A DNA stretch of 64,000 bases, taken from assembly GCA_018398585.1 (NCBI GenBank), contig JAGTTD010000001.1:14510501-14574500 (forward strand), given 5' to 3'. Origin of the DNA: Simmondsia chinensis (lineage: Eukaryota; Streptophyta; Magnoliopsida; Caryophyllales; Simmondsiaceae). Shown one piece after another: positions 1 through 10,349 of this stretch. The position numbers were made by a program, and so were the translations under genes. The notes below the pieces were generated by a model. The model searched no databases. It was given only the letters and a program-made list of their open reading frames with translations, and had not been told where the DNA came from. Within the stretch, counting starts at the first letter, position 1; each line of letters starts with the position of its first letter.

Positions 1-1
1 T

Positions 2-733
2 ATGCTTGTGCTGGTTGATAATGAAGCAAAGCTTGGTCATTTGAGGCAAGAATGGTGGTTGGTTAAGCTGTGGGTAACAAGTAATCTGCTGTACAGATCA
101 CAAAGGAAGAGCTGTAGCATTGGAAGAATCGTTGGGTATGTTTTGGGCGATCAAGTTATGACATTGTGCATTTGGCATTCCACAATGGATATTGAGTTCA
201 TAGTTCGTGTGTCTTATGCAAGAGTTTGTGAAGAAGTGGTTGGAATTTTGAAATCTTACAAGTTTACTTTCAATATTCCACCAAAAGTCATTTTGGAAGA
301 TGCAGAAAATTCTTGGAGAAATTCGTCACTGTTGGTAGTGAATAAGCTTATCAGATTAAGTTTGGTTGGTGCTATTATGCCTATTAGAAGGTGTAATAAC
401 TTGTTCACTTCAAACAACTTCCATATGAACATACACCGAGCTGCAATATGTCGTTTTAAACTGCATCAGGTTGGATTTGCTGGAGTCCTGGTTTCTGCAG
501 CTGTTTGAGTGCATTTGGAAAGCAATCAAGGATTTATTGGTCATGTCATGAGTTGGGTTGGTAGGTGGTTGTGTGAGCTGAATTTGTTGAAAATCATTGC
601 AGCAGAACACGTTAATTCAGCAAGGAATCAAGTTCCAGAAGCTAATATGCAGTTTCGGCATGCCAATCGGCAAGTTCGGAATGAAATAATTTTGTTTTGC
701 AGCTGTTCGAACGGTATTTGGGAATGTTTATAA
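2..733 (+). pseudogene. Accessory ORF of non-autonomous LTR element A (partial)
   Basis: I do not recognise a named domain. The frame is open at the window edge, meets a stop at 506-508, and continues in the same frame to 733. The protein matches the accessory reading frame of element D (minus strand, about 26955-28058). Both contain a DAExSW..SSL..VN segment, an ESNQG..xHVMSW..xWLCELN segment, an AEHV.SA.N segment, and a RHAxRQVR segment. The match to a second copy with different LTRs shows this is element-borne coding sequence and not a host gene. More of the same homology follows to about 800 in broken frames (the FELGRPPE-like stretch). Function unknown; no RT, protease or integrase is visible. 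Confidence 0.55.
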
Positions 734-1170
734 GCAGAATTTAATGTTTGTTTCTCTTGGTTTGAGTTTGGAAGGCCTCCCGAGATGCTCAAGGACTTCA
801 TATGTAATTTAATTGAGACAAAGATACACAAAATCAGTAATGTAGCTTACTACATGCATAAAAACAGAATTGTATCTGCAATTGGGGAATTTCAGCAGCG
901 AATCTGGGTTTTGAGCCGTGTTAAATGCAACAAGAGAGGTTCGGAATGTGTTGGTGATGCTTGGTTTGATCATAGCAGACCTCCTGAAGAACATTATGTA
1001 CTCAAAACACAGACATGGCATCACGATAAATTGAAGTGCTTTTGGTAGTCTCAGCTGCAGATTTCAGTAGACTTCACCACCTCAGATGTATTTTCATATG
1101 CAATAAGTGTCTTCATTGTTACAACTCTCTTCTATTCTTGGGGACAAGAATGTTTTCAAGGAGAAGGGAA

Positions 1171-1709
1171 TGTTATAAACCGAGAATACGATGCATGGTT
1201 TAAATCGTGGGAAATGGCGGGAATGTTGGTTGGTAGTTAAATTCGGTTAAATCTATTAAAATTGTGTTCTGGTATGCTGCTGCTACTGTGTCCGTTGCTG
1301 TTGCTGGTTTACATCTGCAGGTTGCTCTGCTGCTGCTGCGTGGTGCTACTTGCTGCTGCTGTTATTTGGCGCCAATAATAATAATTCAACTAATTGTTAG
1401 TTAATTCTAGATGCTTCTAAGTAGTTAGCCTAGATACAATGTAATAGCTTGTTGTTTTGCTTACAAATAGATCATTCAGCTATAATCAGAATTCAATCAA
1501 TGAAACGTAATCAAGATCAATCTCATTTGAGATTAAAACTCTATCTTCTCATCCGCTTCCCCTTCTTTCTCTCATCTAAACTCTAAACTCTACTTTCTCA
1601 TCTAATTTTCCTTCTTTCTCTCATCTAAACTCTATATTCTTTCTCATCTCATACTCTCACTATCCCAACCAAGATTAAGGTTCAAGAGCCAATCTTCGAA
1701 ACCTTAACA
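1171..1709 (+). repeat. 3' LTR of element A
   Basis: It starts TGTTATAAAC right after the polypurine tract and ends CCTTAACA. It contains a GCT-rich stretch (about 1270-1365) and a pyrimidine-rich stretch with repeated TCTCATCTAAACTCTA-like words (about 1530-1660). That stretch corresponds to the GA-rich stretch of the opposite-strand LTRs of B, D and E. An 8-bp inverted repeat (1675-1682 with 1700-1707) lies at the U5 end. Confidence 0.75.
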
Positions 1710-2559
1710 TCAGTCTTGACATTATTCTAGATTTTTTAATGAATTGTTTAATTCATCCTTGCATTTGATTTGCTTGAATTGCTGCCCAAAATTGCTAAAT
1801 GTAGCAAATTGTACATGTTCTTGTGTTTCCTTGTTTTAGTCGTGTAAAATGTTGTATCTAGCCCTTTTTTTGCTTTTTTTTTTTTTTTATGTATCTTGCA
1901 TTCGCTTGTTGACGTTGATGATAAAACCTAGCAAGATTTAGCACAAAATTAGTGTTTTTGCACAAAAATGGAAATAGAAGCGAAAAAGAGCAAAAGCGAG
2001 CAATAATGATAAAAAATTGATGTATAATGGTTAGAAAATGAACTAAAATGATATGAATAATTATATATTAAATTGGACTTATCAGAAAGTAGAGTGACTT
2101 TAGTTTAACTCGCGTATTTTATGCTTGATTGTCCCAATGTATGACCATTTTTTTAATATGAGTTTTCAAAGTGCTCGGTTGTATATAGTTTAGCTCACGC
2201 TTGTTAAATGCGGGCCAGACACTTTGCTGACTGCACCAATTTCAAATTCCTTTACGCTTCAACAAGTTGGTTGTATGCCGTTTTTATTGAAAGCATAATT
2301 GGAGGTTGTATCTTGATCTCCAACATATTCTAGGTATTTATATACCCTTTCAACATTTTCCATTTATGTATGCTTTCTCATTTAGACATCTCTACAGCAA
2401 CCTTATAGGTGCTTTTGCAAACGCAAAGATTGTACAAAATATTACATAACACTTCAACTAAAAGAAAAGGAAATCATAACTTGAAGTTAAGTTGTTAGAC
2501 GGTATTTCCTTATGTGAATTGTAGCTCCTTAGAAGAAGTGTTTCATCTAAATTTCTCGA
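1710..2559. other. No gene seen; AT-rich decayed repeat
   Basis: There is no supported reading frame. The stretch is AT-rich with a T-run near 1868-1890. Because it lies just 3' of the T1 integrase C-terminus (T1 reads leftward), it is probably eroded T1 3' or LTR sequence. It shows no clear match to the LTR-like region at 20318. Confidence 0.4.
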
Positions 2560-2960
2560 AGGCAGAAGCTTCTTCCATGGGTTAGAACGTGGATCTGATC
2601 TAAACCCCCTAGGTTTTTGTTAGCTTTCCATCTTTGTTCAGCATTGCGGTTGCATTAGTTCTTCGTAAGACAATATCTTCAATTCGGAATTTTCATTCAC
2701 ACACTTTCTTATTGAATGCTTGCGCCATCTTCTACTTTTGTGTGGCGATATAAAGGAGTGCGGTTTTCTTTACTTCATCGAGCTGATCAAGTGTAAGGAT
2801 GTCTTCATTTTCCTTCGGTAGAAAGTGTGGGATCGTAGTTGTGAATTGTTCTATTTGAATCAATATTGACTTCAACTCCATACACCAACATAAGAGGTGT
2901 TTCTCATGTGGCAATCCAAATGGTGATGCGATAGGAGTAGTTAACCTTAGGTAATTCCTT
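2560..2960 (-). pseudogene. T1 integrase C-terminal remnant (Tat/Ogre gypsy)
   Basis: The minus-strand translation, with frameshifts, gives the integrase C-terminal landmarks KELPKV..SYR, TPLMLVYGVEV, LDQLDEVKKTALLY and MAQAFNKKV. These correspond to the family pattern ELPxVLWSYRTTP, TPYSLVYGxEAVLP and AFNKKVRPR. The segment resumes exactly where the T1 fragment at 8663 stops (ending ...KKEQGKW), so B was inserted between them. Confidence 0.65.
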
Positions 2961-3236
2961 AAATGAGGGAAAGAAATATCTCAAAAGAGATTGGAATGTA
3001 TTTTCATTGAATGCCTTCCAATTACACAAGATAAGCTACTTATACGAATCAAAATACATTGGACTTGGACTTACTAGCTTAACTGACTCACACAATCAAC
3101 CGCCAAAGCTGACCTGCTAAGACCAACCGCAACAACTAACTTCCAGATTTTGGCGCCAAAAAACTAATTCAAAAATACAAAGCACAACACACCTTATTAC
3201 AACTCGAAAGACTTAGAAACATAACAGTCCCCTTGC
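2961..3236 (-). repeat. Truncated 3' LTR of element B
   Basis: It is nearly identical to 8397-8662, from the GAGGGAAAGAAATATCTC word to the terminal CATAACA. About 95 bp of the U5 end are missing, and T1 sequence starts directly at 2960, so the LTR terminus and one target duplication have been lost. Confidence 0.85.
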
Positions 3237-3254
3237 CTTAAAACATTCTTGCCC

Positions 3255-4687
3255 TCAAGAATGAAAAGAAGGAAATTGGCTCAACAAAAATCGTTTCTCT
3301 TCCCAAGTGGTGAAAGATTCATCCAAATTGTATCAGCACACTCAACCTCCTGTCTGTTGGATTTGTCTGCTCGCTTCTGCCTGATTTCTACAACATCTGC
3401 AGGCTGCAAGACCAAAGATCCACTGGAACCAACCTCTAGAGGGACTGGAGAAGACCTTTGGCCTTGTTTAGCCTGTTTTTTAAGAAGTGAAACATGAAAT
3501 ACAAGGTGAATATAAGAGTGAGGTGCGAGCTCCAGCTTGTATGCCACATTGCCAATTTTCTCCAAAACTTTGTAAGGTCCAAAGAACCTTGCACAAAGCT
3601 TAAAATTCTTCCTCACAGCAGCTGTGGACTGCCTATAAGGCTGCAATTTCAAGTACACCATGTCGCCCACCTCAAAAGTTCTGTCTACTCTCTTGTGATC
3701 TGCATACAATTTCATTCGAGCTTGTGATTGTAGGAGATTATCCTTCAAAAGCTGCATAAGATGCCTCCTTTGCTGCACTAGCTCAGTGACCTCAACCACA
3801 TGTGAAACAACTCCTTGCAACAACAAGGGAGTTGGTGAATCATACCCATACAATGCCTTAAAAGGAATAGTACCTAAAGAAGCATGAAAATGTGTGTTAT
3901 ACCAAAACTCAGCCAAAGATAGCCACCTACCCCACACCTTGGGATGGCTAAACACCATGCTTCTAAGATATTACTCAATGCATTGATTGGCCCTCTCAGT
4001 TTGACCGTCGGTTTGAGGATGATAAGATGAGCTAAGTGCTAAGGTCGTTCCCAAGAGACCAAACAATTCCTTCCAAAAGTGACTTGTCAACAGCTTGTCC
4101 CTGTCAGATACTATGGACTGAGGCAACCCATGGAGCTTATAGATGTTATCAAGGAACACACGAGCCAATTTCTCAGCAGTCACAGGTCGAGCTAAAGCAA
4201 TGAAATGACTAAATTTGGTGAACCGATCAACTACTACCCGTATCACTTCTTTTCCCTCGGATTTAGGCAATCCCTCAATGAAATCCATGCTTATGTTCAG
4301 CCATATCCCATCTGGAATAGGTAAGGCCCAGAGAAATCCTTGATATCTATGATCACCAAGCTTAGTTTGTTGACATATCTCACAACTTTGCACAAATTCA
4401 GTCATTGCTTTCTTCATTCCCGGCCCACTGACGTGGGCTTTTAGCCTTTGATACGTTCCTTTCATACCTGAGTGACCTGCCCATGCTGAATCATGAGAAG
4501 CACTAATAACCTGATGTCTCAGATCAGTAGTAGTGCCAATATGCAGCTTCCCCTGAAGTCTGATAATACCCCGGGTCACAGAAACATCTGCACTAGAAGC
4601 CAAACTTTTCGCCTTGCCAATACTGAAAGCTGCTATACATTCTTGTGCAATGGGGTCATTCTCATAGGACTGATGTACTTCTTCTAT
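3255..4687 (-). pseudogene. Element B integrase and chromodomain-like tail
   Basis: The N-terminal part has the HHCC zinc-binding pattern (H..AGH..., then C-x2-C in QSCEICQQTK). The catalytic core has ISMDFIEGLP, the IVSDRD motif and the SSYHPQTDGQTERAN motif (D, D, E residues visible). The C-terminal part has LKLQPYRQS, GPYKVLEKIG and the VFHVSLLKK motif. After a frameshift near 3330, a chromodomain-like end can be read (..NLDESFTTWEE..FLLSQFP) with its stop at 3255-3257. One in-frame stop lies at 3971-3973. This domain order and tail are typical of chromoviruses. Confidence 0.85.
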
Positions 4688-5233
4688 TCAAGCGGGTAAG
4701 ACCACTGAAATTGTCCCACAAGAGCCAGGCTCACAGTCTTCCAACCTGCTCGACAATGCATCAGCTGCAATATTTTCCTTTCCCTTCTTGTACTCAATGT
4801 CATAATCGAGACCCAACATCTTCATTAGCCCTTTTCTCTGAATTCTTGTGATAATTTTCTGCTCTAAAAGATGCTTAAGACTTTGATGATCAGTCTTGAT
4901 GATGAAATGATGTCCATCCAAGTAGTGTCTCCATTTTTCCACAGCAAGCAAAATAGCGGGATACTCTTTCTCATATGTGGAAAGTGCTTGATGTTTAGCA
5001 CTCAATGCTTGGCTGAGATAAGCTACAGGACTTCCTCCTTGTGACAACACTACCCCAACACCATTTTCACAAGCATCAGTCTCCAATATGAAGCTTGAAG
5101 TGAAATCTGGCATGGCTAACACAGGTGCTCTGCACATTGCAGCTTTAAGAGCTTGAAAAGCCACTTGAGCTCTATCAGACCACTTGAAGGCATCTTTCTT
5201 CAGTAAGTCTGTGAGGGGCTTGGCTATAGCTCC
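4688..5233 (-). pseudogene. Element B RNase H domain
   Basis: It contains PDFTSSFILETDACENGVG, with the first catalytic Asp in ETDA, and then YEKEYPAILLAVEKWRHYL, TDHQSLKHLLEQK and the end motif ENIAADALSSR. This is the standard gypsy RNase H layout after RT. It is in the same frame as RT; stops at 5234-5236 (upstream) and 4688-4690 separate it from its neighbours. Confidence 0.88.
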
Positions 5234-5236
5234 CTA

Positions 5237-6400
5237 ATTGGCTACAAACTTGCGGCAATATCCAGTTGGGCCCAAAAATCCTCTCAATTGTTTCAATGTT
5301 ACCGGAACAGGCCATTCTTTCATGGCTTGGACCTTTGTGGGATCAGTAGAGACTCCCTTAAAAGATATCACATGGGCAAGGTATTCTAAATGAGTTTGTG
5401 CAAAGGAACATTTTGCCAACTTAGCATACAACTTGTGCTCACGCATAACCAAGAACACCTCCCTCAAATGCTTCAAATGCTCTCCAAAGGATGCACTATA
5501 AATAAGGATGTCATCGAAGAACACCAACACAAATTTCCTAAGAAATTGTTTGAAGACATCATTCATAAGAGCTTGGAAGGTTGCTGGTGCGTTTGTCAAG
5601 CCAAATGGCATAACTACAAACTCAAAGTGCCCATGATGTGTTCTAAATGTCGTCTTACATACATCTTGCTCCACCACCCTTATTTGGTGATAACCTTGCC
5701 GTAGATCAAGCTTAGAAAAAACTTGAGCTCCATGTAACTCATCAAGAAAGTCATCTATAACTAGTATAGGAAACTTATCCTTAACCGTCATAGAGTTGAA
5801 CATTCTATAATCAATACACATTCGAGCCGTGCCATCCTTTTTGTTGACAAGAATGACCGGAGAGGCAAAGGGGCTGTGACTTTGCCTTATGAAGTTAGTC
5901 TTGAGCAAATCATCCACTTGCTTCTCAATTTCCGCCCTTTGAGCATGAGGGTATTTGTAAGGCCTAAGCCTTATTGGTTCTGCATAAAATTTGAGAGGAA
6001 TAACATGATCTAAACTCCTATTTGCTGGTGAAGACTTGGGCACCTCGAACAGATCCTCAAAGTCCTCAATCACTGCTTGCACTTCAGGCTCGGTAATCTT
6101 CATAATCTTAGTAGGTGCTATAGCAAACAGCTGACCTACCCATGGAAAAGCACATTTCTTGAATCCTTTCTCCAGCTTCCTCCCCTTCATTACTTGCAAG
6201 TGAGCTTGCTCTTCCATCCCTTGCAAGGTGACTTTAGAACCTTGTATCTCAAAGGAAACTGTGAGTTTGGCAAAATCAAACAATACTGGGCTGTAAGATC
6301 TCATCCAGTCGACCCCAACCACCATATCACACCCTCCTAATGAAAGAATTCTAAAATCATAACTGAACTTGCGGTTTTGCATATACCAATGGAATCCTTG
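5237..6400 (-). pseudogene. Element B reverse transcriptase
   Basis: Landmarks in order are a spacer with FEVPKSSPANRSLDHVIPL, the RT entry RLRPYKYPHAQRAEIEKQV, ARMCIDYR.FN, FSKLDLRQGYHQIRV, FVVMPFGLTNAPATFQ and the catalytic VFFDDILIYS (a DD pair, as usual for gypsy RT). It joins protease by a frameshift near an A/T homopolymer at about 6403-6410. The length matches a full gypsy RT domain. Confidence 0.9.
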
Positions 6401-6696
6401 GCTTTTTTTTTCTGAGTCATTACCGAATTCCCATCGGTCACTGTAACATCTAAAGGATGAGTTTTAACCACCACATGGACCACTTTCTTGACCATCTTTG
6501 GATCAACAAAACTGTGGGTGCTCCCACTATCAATAAGAATGATGATAGACTTCTTTCCTGCCTTTCCTTTAATTCGGATTGTGTTATGAGTCCCATTACC
6601 AGTCAAAGCCTTCATTGAAATTGCAACTTCATCATCAACAAGGTCCTCCTCAATGTCTTGATCGGAATCATCTCCATCAGCCTCAATCTCCTTGCC
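6337..6696 (-). pseudogene. Element B aspartic protease
   Basis: It contains IIILIDSGSTHSFVDPKM, the DSG active-site motif of retroviral-type aspartic proteases. It lies downstream of gag in the same frame, after a single stop at 6697-6699. The C-terminal part of the domain continues in the RT frame (GGCDMVVGVDWMRSYSPV, the ILGMDWL-like motif). Confidence 0.85.
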
Positions 6697-8123
6697 TTAT
6701 GAGAGCTCACCAGCATTGACCCCTTCAGCAAACATCAGGAACTTTGGATTGCACTTATGGCCAAATTTCTGAAGTGGCTTGTCATCTGATCTATTGGTCC
6801 TAAACTTGACAGATCCTTTCTGTGGCTTGGAGCTACTACCACGAGGTCTGGAGACATCACTTGAAGCTAAAACAGTTGCTTCAAAAAGCTTGGCTTTAGC
6901 ATAAGCCATAGACAAGGTTGTAGGGCCAACCGCTTTAACTAGGTTCTTCACCTTAGGCTTCAATCCATTTATAAAGCTTGAGACATAATACGACTCTGAG
7001 GCATGAGGAATTTTAGTTATCATGCTAGCTCGAAGGTTTTCAAACCTTGTCATATACTCTCTCACAGATGTCGCCTGTATCACCTTATTGAATTTGTCCA
7101 CAATGTCACTATAATCTTCATCACCATATCGATCACACAATTCTTTCACAAATTTAGCCCATGTGAGGGAAGGATTGCTTTTTAACAAACTTTAAAACCA
7201 CACTTCGTGATCACCAAGAAGGTATACAGCAGCAATTTGTACCTTTTTGGCATCCTCAATATGGTAGAAGTGAAAATAACGATCACACCTCCTCAGCCAT
7301 GAATGAGGTTGCTTTCCATCGAAGGAATCGATCTGCACCCTAGGCTGTCTATAACCACTATTTTTGCTATTGGATGACACCTCATCACTGCCTGAACGTT
7401 GCTGATTCCAATGATCAGGCGGTCTATCCAATTGCTCCACATTCAATTCTCCAATTCTGTGAGTGTCATCAGCTTCAGAAGCTCGAACTCCGGTCCTGCA
7501 TTCCAGTTTGGAGGTCGTGACTGCACATGCTCACTGCGACCATGTCTATCAGTTATCTCAACTTCATGAACTCGATCTTGAGCTCTAGCTTCAACACTAG
7601 CATTAACCACCGGAGTGTGATCTCGATGTCTGACAGCCTCACTATGTACTTAATGACTCAATTCTTCAGGAGGGCTCATCGGCTGATTAACTTGTAACAT
7701 GCTAGCAAGTAACAATGGATCCGAAACAGCAGGAGCATTTGGCCTTCTAAATTGCTCTCGTAGCTCAGCTAATTTGACTTCAAGTTGCTGCATTTGCTTA
7801 TCAAACCGCCTGTTAAACCTTTCTTCCAGTTCCTGTGATTGAGAAACGACCTGATCAGAGATCTTTTCCTCAATCTGTTGAGCTCGCCGATCAACTTTAT
7901 CATTGAGTTGCTGATTAATTTGAAGTAATGCTTCTGTATTTGACTGTCTAATTTGAGCAACTAATGCCTTCATATGAAGGTTCAATTGAGCATTCGTGAC
8001 CACATCCTGACCTGCTGCATCACTGCTACTAACCACCTTAGCGTAAGTAGATTTGGCAGCTGCCTTAGCAGCTGCTGATCTGGTGGTAACTCCGCCAATC
8101 AATGCGATCTCATTTGAATCCAT
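6697..8123 (-). pseudogene. Element B gag (coiled-coil N-terminus plus capsid-like core)
   Basis: It starts at an ATG at 8123. The first 155 or so residues are low-complexity (TRSAAAKAAAKS) and then a long coiled coil with QINQQLNDKVDRRAQQIEE and SQSQELEERFN, ending near REQFRRPNAPAV. After a break (7447-7650) comes the gag core: QIDSFDGKQPHSWLRRCDRYF, then WAKFVKELCDRYGDEDY and the EYMTRFENLRASM segment, as in retrotransposon gag families. The nucleocapsid zinc knuckle is not recognisable. The coiled coil is shared with element D. Confidence 0.82.
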
Positions 8124-8301
8124 TCGTTATCACTACTTTTTAGGTATTTTTTTACAATTTTTATATCAAAATTTTCAGGTAAACCGCAAGCAACTGACTT
8201 CAGAATTCAGAATTGAATTCTTAAGGAAAACGATGCAATCAAAGGATATTTGATACCAATTCACAATTGATTTGGAAGCCAAACGAAGCTCCAATACAAA
8301 T

Positions 8302-8662
8302 TGTTAAGATCGACATTAAATCTTGATCTTAACCTAAGATTTAAGAGAGTATTGGATGAGAAAGAAGTGAAAGAGATGAGAAATAGAGAGAGAATTAGAT
8401 GAGGGAAAGAAATATCTCAATAGAGATTGGAATGTATTTTCATTGAATGCCTTCCAATTACACAAGACAAGCTACTTATATGAATCAAAATACATTGGGC
8501 TTTGACTTACTAGCTTAACCGACTCACACAATCAACTGCCAAAGCTGACCGGCTAAGACCAACCACAACAACTAACTTCCAGATTTTGGTGCCAAAAAAC
8601 TAATTCAAAAATACAAAGCACAACACGTGTTATTACAACTCGAAAGACTTAGAAACATAACA
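8302..8662 (-). repeat. 5' LTR of element B (complete)
   Basis: It runs TGTTAAGATC to CATAACA on the plus strand. A 9-bp perfect inverted repeat (8303-8311 with 8325-8333) sits at the U5 end beside the primer-binding side. A GA-rich block follows at about 8345-8410. T1 integrase sequence resumes at 8663. Confidence 0.88.
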
Positions 8663-9373
8663 GCCACTTCCCTTGTTCTTTCTTAAACCTCTTCTTTATT
8701 TCAATTAAAAGTTTACTACTTGAAGCTTTGGCTTATCCACTACTCTGCAGGCATGCTAGGAAAGTATAATGTATTATTATTTCAAATTTGGCGTAGTTGA
8801 CATGAGACTTTGAAGAACTGAGCTGTGTCTCATTATTTTTCCACAATTATATGGGGGATGTCATATCTACTTATACTTTTATTCCAGGTGCAATGTTGAA
8901 CCGCCTTCTCTATTATTCTGGCCAATGGCTCAGCTCCAACCCATTTGCTAAAATAATGTGTCATGACTATGAGGAACATTCATTGTCGTGTCTCTCGAGG
9001 GAAATCCCTCAATATATCCATGATCCACTGAGCGAAAGTTACCGAATATAGTTCCCCTATAGTCATATAGCCAAACTTTGGATGATTGATGTAAACTTTT
9101 GGCATTTCTCACATTTTCTTACCCATTCACGAGGATCTTCTCTTCGTGTAATCCAGAAATACCCAAATCTCATAATATTGTGTGTTACCATATTTCAGCC
9201 AATGTGACTTCCACATATCCATCTCTTCACAATTTCCCGGAGTATATGTTTTCCCCTATAATTATGCACATATTTTAGTTGTGTGTGTTAATGATCTTTC
9301 AAATAATTGGCCGTCAACAATCATAAAATGGTGTCCCACTCTCTCAGCCATTTTTCTTCTTTTAAAAGGAAGG
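8663..9373 (-). pseudogene. T1 integrase core remnant (Tat/Ogre gypsy)
   Basis: Minus-strand pieces in shifting frames read WVRKCEKCQKF (zinc-binding region), QWIMDILRDFPRE, YFSKWVGAEPLARI.EKAV, NKSISRYDIPHIIVE, and ETQLSSSKSHVNYAKF followed by SSGQAKASSSKLL and IKKRFKKEQGKW. These follow the family sequence CDKCQRF, WGIDILGP, YFTKWVEAEPLA, DNGTQFSS and NGQAE. The protein is heavily broken. It is continuous in order with 2560-2960 on one side and 12452-13628 on the other. Confidence 0.72.
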
Positions 9374-9963
9374 CGTAAGGAAAAACTTGAACAAATTTGA
9401 TATGCTATGATATCAATTTTTTAGGAATCTGGACAAATATGATATTCTATGATACCAATTTGTGAATGAAGTAATATCTTCATAATGTGGAAATCAACAC
9501 CCAAGAATTGGATTCGATTCAAATACTATAACACACAAGAGAAGTAAATAATAGGATAAAAGAGAATAAACGAAGGAGACAATGATTTACGTGGAACCCT
9601 TCTTCAATCGAGAAGGGAAAAACCACAGGCGGAGATGGAGATTATTTATTGATCAAAATAGTGGAAAAAATACAAAGACACTTTCTCTGAACGAGATTTA
9701 TGGAAGATTTACAAATTCACTTCCTCTTTCTCTCTTAATGATGACTTAACTTTATTTGGATTGGATACCTAGAACTGAAACCTACAACATCTATTTATAC
9801 TAAGCGTACTAGGGCACGCGTGTTTGGGCTCCCGATTGATCGGCGGACTGTCTGGATCTATGTTCTTTCTGCATACTTCCCGATCGATCGGCTTCTCACC
9901 CAGTCGATCGGCTTGCTTACGGCCCTCGTTATAAATCCAAGAAATTTGAGACACATCCTAACA
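9374..9963 (-). repeat. 3' LTR of element C
   Basis: It pairs with 11835-12451. The left terminus has CG where TG is expected. A cluster of CGATCGATCGG-like words lies at about 9830-9915, and a minus-strand TATA-like TATAAATAG lies near 9792. Confidence 0.82.
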
Positions 9964-10034
9964 AATCTCCACCTTGGCTCGAATTTCAAATAAAAGAACT
10001 TCTCCACCTTATCCCCAAAACACCCAACATGGGG

Positions 10035-10247
10035 TTATCTCAACAAAACAGAAAACCAAACTGAGTCCGAGCGATGCCTGAACTTTCTGCTAGATAGCAC
10101 TTTAGTGAGCATATCTGTGAGGTTATCAGCAAAGCCAATCTTCTTCTTCTCTGAATTAGCCCTTGACACAGCTATAAGACCACAAGTAGTAACTTTTTCA
10201 TAAGCTTGTCTCTCCTGTCTTTCACTGGTAACTGAATGCTGACCCAC
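10035..10247 (-). pseudogene. Element C RNase H C-terminal remnant
   Basis: It ends NLTDMLTKVLSSRKFRH, the usual C-terminus of Copia polyproteins just before the polypurine tract. Everything between the integrase linker and this point has been deleted. Confidence 0.7.
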
Positions 10248-10349
10248 TTACTGAACGGTTTCAGTCTCTTTATTTCTTTTAGAAATCTATACAGGAGGTG
10301 GCTGAATGCTATATGTGAAAGCTCTCTGACGCTGAACTGTGTTACTGAA

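Larger units (their letters stand above)
1..1709 (+). mobile_element. Element A: non-autonomous LTR retrotransposon, 3' part
   Basis: Plus-strand interior sequence (1-1170) runs into a purine-rich polypurine tract at about 1153-1170, directly followed by a TG...CA LTR (1171-1709). The 5' part lies outside the window, so a target duplication cannot be checked. The interior has only the unknown accessory frame and no polymerase, so it needs another element's enzymes. Its closest relative in the window is element D, in the opposite orientation. Confidence 0.7.
2961..8662 (-). mobile_element. Element B: Reina-like chromovirus (Ty3/gypsy), broken gag-pol
   Basis: This is a minus-strand LTR retrotransposon with a complete 5' LTR (8302-8662), gag, protease, RT, RNase H, integrase, a chromodomain-like tail, a polypurine tract (about 3237-3254) and a truncated 3' LTR (2961-3236). 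Most of gag-pol reads in one frame, broken by single stops at 7192-7194, 6697-6699, 5234-5236, 4688-4690 and 3971-3973. Frameshifts lie between 7447 and 7650, near an 8-base homopolymer at about 6403-6410, and near 3330. It interrupts the T1 integrase. The primer site beside 8302 is degenerate relative to tRNA-Met. Confidence 0.88.

Noticed and set aside
3249..3727. Plus-strand frames of 77-82 codons
   Set aside because: They lie opposite the element B integrase/chromodomain and match nothing; shadows of the minus-strand coding sequence.
5390..5704. 104-codon plus-strand frame
   Set aside because: Antisense to the element B RT domain, which has all its motifs.
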